NCBI RefSeq assembly: GCF_002878395.1
Contig: NC_061118.1
Span: 127,864,776 to 127,928,775 of the forward strand
Length of the DNA stretch: 64,000 bases
Source of the DNA: Capsicum annuum
Taxonomy: Eukaryota; Streptophyta; Magnoliopsida; Solanales; Solanaceae
Reading direction: 5' to 3'
A model generated the notes under the pieces. The model was not told where the DNA came from, searched no databases, and saw nothing but the letters and a program-made list of their open reading frames with translations. A program made the position numbers and the translations under genes. Of this stretch, positions 43,530 through 55,990 are shown one piece after another; the first letter of the stretch is position 1; each line of letters starts with the position of its first letter.

Positions 43530-43925
43530 TATTCAACATCATGCTTGGTGGATGTGATGAAAGTTGAACCACCCAAGCAAATGATGAATTTTGGTGATGA
43601 GGAGCAAAATCCCTATATTTTGGAGTTTGTATTCTAAAAGGAAAAAATGAATCCCCTCACTTGAAGGCCAATAAATGCAAAAAATTTATGTAACAGGTGA
43701 ATTTTTTATGCTCTCACCAATACCCAACGAGCCTATTAGAAAGTTTGATGTGAAGTTGCGTAAAAGGTTTAAATCTTCAAAGTGGCAAGATAGAAAATAT
43801 TTCATTATGTCCCCACCTTTTCCCAAAGTACGTTAAAGATGTATTGATCTAAAGTTGGCAAGTAGGTTCAAGTCTTTTCAATGCAGACATAATAGGCAAA
43901 AGATTTCATGCCACGACATTAACTA
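43530..43925 (+). pseudogene. gag-like ORF, partial, unit A
   Basis: VDVMKVEPPKQMMNFGDEE, then PYILEFV, EFFMLSPIPNEPIRKFDVKL and KYFIMSPPFPK, matching the C-terminal half of the ORFs in units B and C. It ends near CHDIN and a stop before the conserved gattcttgggaggcaaccca (43931). The N-terminal half is missing because unit A begins inside the gene. Stops and frame changes occur. Confidence 0.68.
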
Positions 43926-44390
43926 AGGCGATTCTTGGGAGGCAACCCAAGGAGTTTTTTTCTTGATGGTTTATATGCTTTAGGTTCAATTTTAAGCTTT
44001 TCTTGGGTTTTATAGGTGATAGCACAAGTATGAATGGTTAACTCAAGAATGAAACCTCGAATAAGTATATTGGACTTTACTTTATCACTTTCTTCTCTTA
44101 AGTAAGCTTACAAGGTATGATCTTTGAATTACAAATGATGCTCATATCTCATGATTTCTTTTGGTTTGAATTTAATTCATTTGAGCTTAATTTGGTAGAA
44201 TATAGTTTTTGGCATTTTTTAATATGTACCTTATCTAAAATGCTAAATTGAAAAGTACTTGTTTCTATACAGTAGAGTACCCCGTGTGTTTGATAAAACA
44301 CCCACTTGAGGTTTGTTTGCTTAATTGAGTGGTGGGTGATTTAGTTGGGTTAGTATGATTAAAAGTGGTGTTGTTGGTACTAAGTTGGTT
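43926..44390 (+). other. Non-coding start of unit A internal region
   Basis: AT-rich, no gene. It matches unit B from 50775 and unit C from 55985. Confidence 0.6.
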
Positions 44391-47300
44391 CATTGGGCTT
44401 GTTCACATATGTTATTATTTTATCTATTAAAGCTCTAACTTTTCATGCACACTACATGTTTGTTAAAATGTCAATAAGAGAGAAATGACTTATATGCTTG
44501 TAAAGGTTAATATGAACTTTCTTGGGGCATTGTGTGATCATTTTTCAAGTATATTCTAGAGTCTAATTGGTTTTAATATGGGGTAATCGGTGGTTTTTAG
44601 TTAAAGTTTTAATGAATGTAGAGTCCTTGTTATGATCGACTAGTGTCCGGGTGAAGTCTAAGTAACCCGAGAGTCATGAATGCTTGCTTTTCCCTATGAT
44701 AGATTGGGTGACACCATTCTTAAGGGTATAGGGTCATTTGTGTTCCTATTGGTGCCATGAGTATTTTATGAGCTAAATGGATGATATGTGAAATTGTGAG
44801 GAAAGAATCCCATGAAGTGTAATGATAATGTTGCCTTGCATTCACCCAAGTTTTTCTTTAATTGTGCAGGAAGAAACAAAAGTTCAAAAATGTTTTTCAA
44901 ATGTCATTGGCAAGAAATAAATAATTTTGAGAAAAATCAAAAATATAGTTTTCTTTGTGAAAAAGATTAAGGATGTTTTTGAGCTTTCTTTTGAGTGAGA
45001 CCATTAAATTCTATTTTTTGCACTCTCTTTACAAGGATGTGTCCTTTACTCGGAGTAACTTAAAAGCTCGAATTTCTCAAATTTGTTGGGATATTAACTT
45101 TTTGTTTTTTTAGTACGATGTGTTGTGTGGTGAGATTTTTTAGTAATTATTGTACATGTATTAGTCTATAACTGGCTTTGAGTGTGTTCATGGCGAAATC
45201 CTAAACAAGCATGGTTCATAGAATGACCCAAGGCCATTTTTAACCCTTCACATACCCAAAATTCCACCATAACATTTTCCCTACTTAACCCCTTTGAGCT
45301 TTTTTGCACATTTTTCTTTCCTTTTGAAATAGTAACCTTGCTAAAACACCTAAGCCCTTTTAAAATCCCTTTTTTGGCACTTAACCTCCTTTGAGGCATT
45401 GAATGATGCAAAGTAATGGAATGTAGGAGAAAGCCTATGTTTGGGGAGGGGAAAATTAATCTGATGTGCTAAGATGAGCAAAGAAAGGTGTATTTAATGT
45501 GGTCAAATCATGTTCTTATGGAACAAGAATGATACTTGATGGTAAATTTGTTTAGCCTAGCCATAAAATGTGATGAGAAATGAGGAAAATAAGGAGGTTA
45601 AAAATGCTTAAATTTAGAAAGTCTCTTTAAAATCCAAAGAAATAAAGAAAGAAAATGGTTGCTTAGAATTGTTTTGTAAATGCCAAAAAAAAAATAGGGG
45701 GATATGGAAAATTATTTGAAGGAGGATAAGGTTGATAGTTTGAAAATCTTAAGGTAGAAAGGGTTGAGAAATTGTATTCAAGAAGGTATTTTAGTCACTT
45801 GATCCGTAGATATTCCTTTCTGTACTTCAAACCTTCATCGTGACCCGCAAGACCTTGGTGATTCTAAACTATGTAAGTCTACATTAGTGGGGGAAAACAA
45901 AAAGGAAAACCCTATGGTTCTACTCATTGTACTTGAATTTCTTTGAGAGAGTGAGTGTGAATTCATTCATTATTTTAACTCCTTTATAAATTTTAATGTA
46001 TTTTGTGTGTGTGAAGCTAACATTTATTTGTTGGCGGCATCAATTCTTAGGAGTAGGGAGTGAAATCTTACTCTCAATTTGGGTAAATGGTGAAGTTGCA
46101 TTGTGAAGATTCATTGGGCTTGTTCACATGTGTTGTTATTTTATCTATTGAAGCTCTTACTTTTCATGCACGCCAACTGTTTTTTGAATTATCAATAAGA
46201 TAGAAATGTCTTATTTGCTTGTAAAGGTTAATGTGAACTTTCTTGAGGCATTGTATGATCATTTTTGTAGTATAGTCTTGAGTCTTATTGGTCGTAATAT
46301 GGGGTAACTAGTTGTTTTTTGTTGAAGTTGTTCATGCGTATAGAGTCCATGATGTGATCGATTAGTTTTTAGTTGATTTCTAAGTAACCTGAGAGACATG
46401 AATTCTTGCCTTTCCCTATTATAGATTGAGTGACACCATTCTTAAGGGTATAGGGACGCTTGTGTTCCTATTGGTACAAAGAGTGTTTTATGAGCAAAAT
46501 GGATGATATGTGAAATTATGAAGAAATAATCCTATGAAGTGTAATGATAATGTTGCCTTGCATTCACACAAGCTTTTCTTTAATTGTTGAGGAAGAAACA
46601 AAAGTTCAAAAATGCTTTCCAAATTTCATTGGCAAGAAATAAAATGTTTTTGAGAAAAATCAAAAATATAGTTTTCTTTGTGAAAAAGATCAAGGATGTT
46701 TTTGAGCTTTATTTTTAGTGAGACCATTAAATTCCTTTTTTTTGCTATTTATTTACAAAGATGAGTCCTTTATTCAGAGTTACTTAAAAGCTCATATTTC
46801 TCAAATTTGTTGGGATATTAACTTTTTGTTCTTTGAGTACGATGCATTGTGTGGTGAGATTTTTGAATAATTTTTGTATATGTGTTAGTCTAGAACTTTC
46901 TTCTAGTTTGTTCATCACAAAATCCTAGACAAGCGTGGTTTGGAGAATGACCCAAGGCCATTTTTTACCCTTCACATAACATTCCACCGTAACATTTTTC
47001 CTACTTAACCCATTTGAACCTTTTTGAAAATTTTTCTTTATTTTTGAAATACTAACCTTGCTAAAACACCTAATCCCTTTTGAAATATTCTTTTTGGCAC
47101 TTAACCTCCTTTGATGCATTGAATGATGCAAAGTAATAGAAGGTAGGAAAAAGCCTATTTTGGGGGGGGGGGGGGGGGGGGGGAGATTAATGTGATGTGC
47201 TAACATGAGCCAAGAAAGGTGTATGTAAGGTGGACAAATTATGTTCTTATGGGAGAAGAGATATACTTGATGGAAAAGTTATTTAGCATAGCCCAAAAAT

Positions 47301-47838
47301 TATGATGATAAATGAGGCAAATGAAGGGACTAAAAAGTGCTTAAATTTAGAAAGTCTCTTGAAAATCCAAAGAAATGAATAAAGAAAATGGTGGCTTTGA
47401 ATTATTTAGTAAATACTAATAAAAAAATAGGGAGATATGGGAAATTACTTGAAGGAGGATAAGGTGGATAGTTTGAAAATATTTGGGTAGAAATTGTTGA
47501 GAAATTACATTGAAGGAGGTATTTTAGTCACTTTATCAATATATATTCCTTCCCGCACTTTAAACCTTCATCATGACCTGCAAGATCTTGGTGATTCTAA
47601 ACTATGTAAGTCTACATTAGTGGAGAAAAACACAAAGGGCAAGCCTATGGTTCTACTTATTGTACTTGATTTTCTTTGAGAAAGTGAGTGAATTCTTTTA
47701 TTATTTTAGCTCCTTTAGAAATTTCAACGTATTTTTTATTTGCGAAGCTAACTTCTTATGAGTGACATCAATACTTTGAAGTAGGGGGTGAAATCTTACT
47801 CTTGATATGGGTAAATGGGTGAAGTTACATTATGAAGA
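44391..47838 (+). repeat. 1.72-kb tandem duplication inside unit A
   Basis: Copy 1 at 44391-46109 and copy 2 at 46110-47838 both start ttcattgggcttgttcacat and end just after a gtgaagttrcattrtgaag block. Units B and C have this segment once (B from 51242 to about 52960). Copies differ by scattered substitutions and by a G run in copy 2. No gene in either copy; the ORFs 45166-45411 and 46925-47206 (minus) are the same spurious frame in both. Confidence 0.82.
47162..47183. repeat. Homopolymer of 22 G
   Basis: An uninterrupted G run inside copy 2 of the duplication. Copy 1 has only ggggagggg at the same place (45441). The length may be affected by sequencing. Confidence 0.95.
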
Positions 47839-48114
47839 TTGGAAATTTTTAGAAGATTTTGTGTTTCCTCTTAAGATGCTTTGTTGATTTTGAAGATTCA
47901 TTTGCTACAAACTTACATCCTTGCTTCATAATATGTGCTTATTAAAAATTTTTGGTTAACTTGTTGCCATGACATGTTTGGAAATTCTTTGCAGAGCTTT
48001 GTTAGCTTAGTCCTTTAGTATAGTTTTCTTTGGGTGGAATTTAGTTAAATACCTTATCTTGTTGAATTGTTCTTGGTTGTTTGAGGAAAAATAACAGTTT
48101 AAGATGGAGAGTGT
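47839..48114 (+). other. End of unit A internal region with decayed polypurine tract
   Basis: No gene. It ends agatggagagtgt just before the LTR, against tttaggggaat in unit B, so the tract has decayed. Confidence 0.55.
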
Positions 48115-49546
48115 TGAAAACTCATAATTTGACAACTTCCTAACATTTTTAACACTAAATGATCATGTTTTCTCATTAATTTATTGTTTCTTTCTTACTT
48201 AATTTTCATTTTTGTAGGTAAAAGTAAAACGAGAACATGAGCAGGGAAACTTGATAAAAATGAGATAAGGAGAAGGTAAAAGAGATGAAATATGAGAAAA
48301 AGGAATAAAAGTTGAAATTGTAGGCCCAGGAGTCGACCATTAGTTCCCGCGATTAAGGCCTAAGGGTCGAGGTTATGATCAGTTAACAAGTCAAGCAGAG
48401 TCCGATCGCGATATGATTATCAAAGGCATTTTTGTAATATTTGGCAAATGTGGAATTGTAGATTAAATAGGGTTTTTTAGTTCATTTGTCACATCATCTT
48501 TTATCTTACATATTATCCTATCCTTAGTTTACGGTTTATACCTTGGAGCTTGAATTTATACTAATTTTAGGCAAGAATTAATTAGACAAACTCAAATGTG
48601 AAGGATTCACAAATCCCATTTAGGACTCATAGGAATTTAAAGTATGGTTTGTATTCTCTTTATTTTTCATGAATTAAATAGATGGAGATTTTGGCATATT
48701 TTTGTTTATTATCTCTATGAGTTTCTAGTTCTTCTTTTTTGGATTATTTTAAAATAAGGTGCATTTATGTGTGGATTGTGATTCATTTGTATATATGCTA
48801 ATGTGTTGGTGTTGGGTTCTACTATTGCTTGAGTAAATTGATTAGGATTTATGGGTGAAAGCCCTAAATACCTAAAGTGGGTTTATGGGTGAAAACCTCA
48901 AGCTCTTAAAAGTCTAAATCATCCTTGAAAGAGGGGTTTGGGTGTACTTTATGAACCTTCATCATCCTTGAAAGAGGGATGTGAGAATCGAGAAAATAAT
49001 AGACAATTATTGGGCTTAGTTTTCTAATTTTAGGGTAAATATAAGGTTAACTATTTCTTGGGAACCTACCTAGAAATAAAGGTGCCTAATTGAGGTATTG
49101 GGTGGCTTTAATTGACTCACTCGTTTGGTACTCGAAAGAGTCAATGGGTGACATCTTTGAGGTTTTGATGAATAAATAGCCTCAAAGACTTTAAACCTAG
49201 CCTACCACATCATCTATGATTAGAATTTGCACTGAACTATCATGTTCCCATGCATAACTTTCCCCTAGTAAAGCATAGTCCCAAGATTCTTTTTATTTGA
49301 TTATACTCTAATTATTCTTATTCTTGAATTAGTTGTTTAGAATCCCAAAATTAATCATATCCTTGAAAACATATAAAACCCTAAATATTTGTATCTTAAG
49401 TTTGAATTTAGTAAGTATTTTCATTTAGAACTTAACTATTCGGGACTAACATTGTTTATCATGGATTAGACCCTGACTTTAGTTGGGTTATTATATTGGC
49501 AACGACCGCCTTGCACTTAAATTGATGTGTAAGTTGAGCATTATTA
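48115..49546 (+). repeat. Tat/Athila-like LTR 1
   Basis: Aligns with LTR 2 over its length. It starts tgaaaactcataatttgaca (LTR 2: tgataagtcgtcaatctgac) and ends gagcattatta. Landmarks include gggtgaaagccctaaat (48852) and two copies of catccttgaaagaggg (48922 and 48961). The TG...CA ends are eroded. No gene. Confidence 0.78.
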
Positions 49547-49550
49547 GAAA

Positions 49551-49570
49551 TGGCATTGTTGTCGTGTAAC
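49551..49570 (+). other. Decayed primer binding site (tRNA-Asp type), unit B
   Basis: tggcattgttgtcgtgtaac corresponds to the tRNA-Asp complement TGGCGCCGTTGCCGGGGA with several mismatches. Confidence 0.55.
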
Positions 49571-49697
49571 AACATAGCGTGTTGAGTTAGTTTGGAATTT
49601 TAGCATACTTTCTTGAATTCAAACTTGTAAATATTTGTTTGTGATTTTCTTTTGTTTATTGTGTTATATAGATTTTTATTTTTGATTAATTATTACT

Positions 49698-50770
49698 ATG
49701 GCTTCTTGGAATGAATATGAGTTTGATGGTTGGAGATCTTATCTCGATGATCCATGCCCATATTTTGTTGGAAGCCACTTCTGGCAAGATTGTAGATATT
49801 CTCCACGGAGAGAAATGTGTGCACCACTCGATCTTATAGGGAGTATAATTTTTCTCTATGAGATAATCGAGAGGGACATTAAAGTAATTATAGAAATGCC
49901 CCCTACCCTATTATGCTACCCCAATTACTAGTTTTTCTTATGATTTTGATAGGTCTTATGATGAGAAAAAAAGAAGAAATCTGCAACAAAGACAATATGA
50001 TTGAAGAAATATTTAAAATTATCTTGGATAGGGTGGACACAATGGGGGGATAACATACATTTCATGCATTAATGTGTGGGAGCATGTAACAAGGATATCA
50101 AATAGTTGGAAAAGATGGGTAACAAATCCGATCTTTCAAATACCATGAGTATACCCGCTCTTCTAAATGATCTTGTCATGAAACAATTCTTGATGATTTC
50201 CCAACCAACCGAACCAACTGTGGTTAAAGATACTGCAATTTAAGAAATGATATTAGAGTCAAAAGAAGAAGCCAAGAAAAACTCTTATTAAGAATCTAGT
50301 CCCTTTCAGGTTGAGAATGCAGAGAAGGATGCGACTCCAAAATTAGGTAGACGACCTCACTTAAACAACTTTTCAACATCATATTTGGTGGATGTGATAA
50401 AAGTCGAACCACCTAAGAAAATAAAGAATGTTGGAGATGAGGAGGAAAATCCCTATATTTTGGAGTTTGTATTACAATAGGGAAAAATGAAGCCACTCAC
50501 TTAAAGGCCATTAAATGAAAAATTTGGTGTGTAACAAGTGAATTTTTTATACTCTCACCAATACCCAATGAGCTCATTAGGGATGTTGATGTGCAGTTGG
50601 GTAAAAGATTTAAATTTTCAAACTAGTGAGATAGAAAATATTTCATTGTGTCCCTACCTTTGCCCAAAGTCCCTCAAAGATGTATTGATCTTGAGTTGGG
50701 TCGCCGATTCAATTATTCTAAGTGGAGACATAAATGATAGGCAAAAGATGTCGTGCCACGACTTTAACTA
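49698..50770 (+). pseudogene. gag-like ORF, unit B
   Basis: The ATG at 49698 opens MASWNEYEFDGWRSYLDD, the start shared with unit C (54916). The 77-codon open part ends at 49931. Later collinear pieces are LPNIPKS-type low-similarity sequence, VDVIKVEPPKKIKNVGDEE, PYILEFVLQ and FHCVPTFAQSPSKMY-like remains in changing frames, ending with MSCHDFN and a stop (about 50770), just before the conserved cttcttaggaggcaaaccaa block. The Cys-rich segment seen in unit C has decayed here. It is a short non-autonomous gag-like protein without pol. Confidence 0.65.
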
Positions 50771-53234
50771 AGGCGCTTCTTAGGAGGCAAACCAAGGAAT
50801 TTTTCTTGATTTTTTCTAATGCTTTTGGTAAAATTTTAAGCTTTTTTTTATGATTATAGGTGATAACACATGTATGACTGGTTACCTCAAGAAACAAACC
50901 CCCGATGAGTATATTAGACTTTCACTTTATCACTTTCCTCTCTTATGTAAGCTTACAAGGTATGATTTTTAAATTACAAATGATGATCACATCTCAAGAT
51001 TTCTTTTGGTTTGAATTTAACTCATTTGAGCTTAATTTGGTAGAATGTAGTTTTTAGGATGAAGATTTTTTTATGTGTGGCTTTTCTCTAATGCTAAATT
51101 GATAAAATTCCTATTTCTATACACTAGTGTACACCATGTGTTTGATGAAACACCCATTTGAGGTTTGTTTGCTTAATTGAGGGGTGGGTGATTTAATTGG
51201 GTTGTGTGATTAAAAGTGGTGTAGTTGGTGGTAAATTGGTGCATTGGGTTTGTTCACATATGTTGCTATTTTATCTATTAAATCTCTTACTTTTCATGCA
51301 CACCACGTGTCTGTTAAAATGTCAATAAGAGAGAAATGCCTTATATGCTCGAAAAGGTTTGTGTGAACTTTCTTAGGGCATTTTGTGATCATTTTTGGAG
51401 TATAGTTATGAGTCTAGTTGGTGTTAAAAATGGGATAACCAGTGGTTTTTGGTTGAAGTTGTTCATGAATGTAGAGTTCATGGTGTGATCGATTAGTGTC
51501 CAGGTAAAGTCTAATTAACCCGAGAGACATGAATGCTTGCCTTGCCCTATGATAGATTGGGTAACACCATTCTTAGGGGGATTGGGTCATTTGTGTTCCT
51601 ATTGGTTCCACGAATGTTTTATGATTTAAATGGATGATATTTGAAATTGTGAGGAAAAAATCCCATGAAGTGTAATGATAATGTTTTCGTGCATTCATCA
51701 ATGTTTTTCTTTAATCGTTTAGTAAGAAGCACAAGTTCAAAATTTCTTTCCAAAATGTCATTGGAAAGATATAAAATGATTTTGACAAAAACCAAAAATA
51801 TAGATTTATTTGTGCAAAAGATCAAGGATGTTTTGACGTATCTTTTGGGTGAGACCATTAAATTCTATTTTTGGCTCTCTCTTTACAAAAATGAGTCCTT
51901 GACTCGGAGTTACTTATTAAGCTCAAATTGCTCAAATTCATTGGGATATTAACTTTTTGTTCTTTGAGTATGATGCCACGTGTGGTAATATTTTTGAATA
52001 ATTCTTTTACATATGTTAGTCTAGAATATGGTCCGAGTATGTTCAAAGCAAAATCCTAGACAAGCGTTATTTAGAGAATGACCAGAGGTCATTTTTGACA
52101 CTTCACATAGCCAAAATTCCACCTTAATATTTTTCCCTAGTTAAACCCTTTGAGCATTTTTTCCCATTTCTAAAACACCTAAGCTCTTTTTAAAATATTC
52201 TTTTTGGCACTTAAACTCCTATGATGCATTGAATGATTTAATGTAATGGAATGTTGGTGAAAGATTAAGTTTGGGGTGGATTAATGTGATTGCGAATATG
52301 AGCCAAGAAAGGTATATTTAAGGTGGTGAAATCATTTTTTTGTTAGACAAGAGACATACTTGATGGTAAAGTTCTTTAGCCTTGCTCATATAATATGATG
52401 AGAAATGAGGCAAATGAGGGGACTATGAAGCGCTTAAGGTTAGAAAGACTATTGAAAAAGCCAAAGAAATGAAGAAAGAAAATAGTGGCATTGAATAGTC
52501 TAGTAAATGATAACAAAAAATATAGGGAAATATAGGAAATGATTTAAAGGAGGATAAGGTGGATAGTTTGAAAATAAGGAGGATAAGGTGGCTAGTTTGA
52601 AAATCTTGGGGTGGAAAGGGTTGAGAAATTGCATTGAAGGAGGTCTTTTAGTAACTTGATCCATAGATATAACTTCCCGCACTTTAAAGCTCCATCTTGA
52701 CCGGCAAGACCTTGGTTATTCCAAACTAGCTATGTCTACATTAGTGGAGAAAAATACAAAGGCAAAGCCTATGGTTTTACTCATTGTACTTGAATTTCTT
52801 TGCGAGAGTGAGTGTGAATTCTTTCATTATTTTAGCTCCTTTAGAAATTTCAATGTTTTTTGTGTGTGTGGAGCTAACTTTTGCTTGTGAGAGGCAGTGA
52901 TACTTTAGAATAAGGGGTGAAATCTTAATCTTGATTTGGGTAAATGGGTGATGTAAGTTGCATTATGACTATTGATAATTGTTTTGAAGATTTTGTGTCC
53001 TCTTAAGATGCTTTGTTTACTTGGAAGATTCATTTGATACAAACTTAAATCCTTGCTTCGTAATATATGCTTATTGAAAAATTTTGGTTTACTTGTTCCT
53101 ATGACTTTTTTGGAAAGTCTTTGTAGATCTTTGTTAGCTTAGTCATTTGGTATAGTTTTATTTTGGGTGGAATTGAGTTAAATACCCTATCTTGTCTTAT
53201 TGTTCTTAGTTTTTTTAGGACAAACATTATTTTA
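50771..53234 (+). other. Non-coding part of unit B internal region
   Basis: 2.4 kb with no gene. It aligns with unit A (one copy of the duplicated segment) and with the start of the same region in unit C. A 37-bp local duplication lies at 52545-52600 (aggaggataaggtggatagt, twice). Short ORFs on both strands are not conserved between units. Confidence 0.65.
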
Positions 53235-53247
53235 AGTTTAGGGGAAT
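53235..53247 (+). other. Polypurine tract, unit B
   Basis: agtttaggggaat immediately before the LTR start TGATAAG at 53248. Confidence 0.65.
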
Positions 53248-54763
53248 TGATAAGTCGTCAATCTGACAACTTACTAACATTTTCGAAGCCTAAATTATCA
53301 AGATTTTCATTGATTTTTTATTACTTTCATACTTAATGCTCATTTGTGTAGGTAAAAGTAAAACAGAAATATGAGCCAGGAAACTCGATAAAAACGATCT
53401 AAGGAGAAGGTGAAAGTGAAGAAATATGAGCAAAAAGAACAAAAGCTAAAATTAAAGGCCCAAGAGTCGACCCTCAGTTACTGCAATCACAGATTAAGGG
53501 TCACGATCGTGATCAGCCAACAAGTCAAGCAGAGTACGATAACAATATGACTACCGCAATCATGGTGTTGCGATTGCAGTCCAATGATGGTGACTCCAGT
53601 AGAGCGGAGAAGTTTCAAGGGAATTTTTGTAATATTTGACAAATGTGAAATTGGGGCTTAAATAGGGCTTTTTAGTTATTTTTCACATCAACTTTTATCT
53701 CACATATTATCCTATCCTTAGTTTAGTGTTTTTCACTTAGGGTTTGGAGGTTGAATTTACACTAATTTGAGGTAAGAATTAATTAGAAAAATTCCAAAGT
53801 GAAGGATTAGCAAATTCCATTGAGGATTCCTTGGAAATTAAAGTGCCATTTGCATTATATTTATTTTTTAGGAATCAAACTGATGGAGATTTTGGTATGT
53901 TTTTGTTTATGATCTCTTTGAGTTTCTAGTTCATCCTCTTAGGATTAAGTTGAAATAGGGTGTATTTATGTGTGGGTTGTGATTCATTTGTGTATATGAT
54001 AATGTGCTGCTATTCTGTTCAATTATTGCTTGAGTAATTGATTGGAATTTATGGGTGAAAACCCTAAATACCTAAAATGGGCTTGTGGGTTAATACCCCA
54101 AGATCTTGAAAGCCTAAACTATCCTTAAAAGAGGGTTTTGGGTTAACTTTTGGAACCCTCATCATCCTTGAAAGAGGAATGTGAGAACCAAGGCAATTGT
54201 AGACAATTATTGGGCTTAGTTTGCTAATTTTCACTATCTTACACATAAGGGTGGATATGAGGATGACTATCCCTTGCGTACCATCCTAGAAATAAGGGTG
54301 CTTAATTGATATATTAGGTGACCTTAATTGATACACTTGTTAGGTACTCGAAAGAGCCAATGAGTGATATCTTTGAGGTTTAGATGAAGAACTAGCCTCA
54401 AGGACTTTAAACCTAGCCCACCACATCATCAACGATTAGAATTTTCATCGAATTATCATCTTCGCATACATAAATTGTCCATTGGAAAGCATAGTCCCAG
54501 GATCCATTTTAATTTATTGTACTCTAATAATTCTTAGTCTTGAATAAATCATTTAGTAACCTAAAATTAATCATATCTTTGAAAACATTTAAAACCCCTA
54601 AATCATTGTATCTTAAGTTTGAACTTAGTAAGTAATTTTATTTCAAACATAACCATTCGCCACTCACAGTTCACCTCATCGATTCGATCTTGAATCTTGT
54701 TGATTTATTATATTGACAATGACCACCTTGCACTTAAATCGACATGTAAGTTGAGAGTTATCA
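53248..54763 (+). repeat. Tat/Athila-like LTR 2
   Basis: Ends TGATAA and TTATCA are inverted repeats over 1516 bp, preceded by a PPT and followed by a PBS. The centre has short GC-richer direct and inverted motifs around gattgcagt and ccgcaatcat (53560-53590). A gcttaaatagggc TATA-like motif lies at about 53656. It is the better preserved of the two LTRs. Confidence 0.82.
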
Positions 54764-54768
54764 AAAAA

Positions 54769-54787
54769 TGGCGCCATTTCCAGGAAA
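54769..54787 (+). other. Primer binding site (tRNA-Asp type), unit C
   Basis: tggcgccatttccaggaaa matches the first seven bases of the tRNA-Asp complement perfectly and then has scattered mismatches. It lies 5 nt after the LTR end. Confidence 0.72.
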
Positions 54788-54915
54788 CAATTTGGTGTAT
54801 TGAGTTAGTTTAGAATTTTAGCGTACTTTCTTGAATTTAAACTGATAAGTATTTGTTTTTTATTTTCTTTTGTTTATTGTGTTATATTGTTTTTTATTTT
54901 TGATTAATTATTACT

Positions 54916-55990
54916 ATGGCTTCTTGGAATGAATATGTGTTTGGTAGTTGGAGATCTTAACTTAATAATCTACATCCATATTATGGTGGATCCCACTTTT
55001 GGTAAGATTGTAGATATGCACCCTGGAGAGAGATCGGTGCAGCATCTCAATCTTATAGGGAGTGTGATTGTTCTCAATGTAATGGTCAAGATAGACATTG
55101 TAGAAATTGTCCAAATGCACCCTACGCCCATTATGCTAACCCAATCACTAGTTTTTCTTATGATTTTGATTGGTCTTATGATGGGAAAAAAAAAGAAAAA
55201 TGTGCCGAAGACAATGTGATTCAAGAAATGCTTCAACTTATCTTTGATAGGGTGGACACAATAGGGGATAACATACATCTCATGCATCAATATGTGGGGG
55301 CATATAAATAGGAAATCAAAAGAATAGAAGAGATGGGCAATGAACCCAATCTTTCAAATACCATAAGTATGCCCTCTCTTCTAAATTACCTTGACATGAA
55401 ACAATTCTTGATGGTTTCCCAACAACCGAACCTAATATGGTTAAAGATGCCGCTCAAGAAATTAAAGTAGAGTCTAAAGAAGAAGCCAATAAAACCTCTT
55501 ATGAAGACTCCAGTCTATTTCATGTTGAGAATCTCGAGAAGTATACGACTCCGTAATTAGAATAAGGACCTCACTCAAACAACTTTTCAACATGGTGCTT
55601 GGAGGATATGATAAAAGTTGAACCACACAAGCAAATGATGAATTTTGGAGATGAGAAGAAAAATCCCTACATTTTTTAGTTTGTCATTCCAAAAGGGATA
55701 AATAAAGTGCCTTATTTGAATGACAATAAATGTAAAATTCATTGTGTAACAAGTGAATTTTTGATGCTCTCACCAATTCCCAACGAGCCTACAAGAAAGT
55801 TTGATGTGAAGTTGGGTAAAAGGTTCAAATCTTCAAAGTGGCGAGATAGAAAATATTTCATTGTGTCCCCACCTTTTTCCCAAAGTACCTCAAAGAAGTA
55901 TTGATCTAATATTGGGCTGCTGATTCATGTCTTCTAAATGGAGATATAAATGATAGGCAAAATATGTCGTGCCATGACTTTAACTAAGGC
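54916..55990 (+). pseudogene. gag-like ORF, unit C
   Basis: Starts MASWNEYVFGSWRS and stops at once (about 54958). After a frame change it reads a Cys/His-rich motif, ECDCSQCNGQDRHCRNCPNA (55062-55121), reminiscent of a nucleic-acid-binding knuckle but not of the standard spacing. Then come KKEKCAEDNVIQEMLQLIFD and, at 55740-55870, SEFLMLSPIPNEPTRKFDVK and KYFIVSPPF. It ends MSCHDFN and a stop near 55988. It has about 350 codons in total and no pol. Role by analogy: a Gag-like RNA-binding protein of a non-autonomous element. Confidence 0.68.

Noticed and set aside
45166..47206. Similar minus-strand ORFs at 45166-45411 and 46925-47206 as a possible conserved gene
   Set aside because: They are similar only because the 1.72-kb segment is duplicated; units B and C do not keep the frame open.
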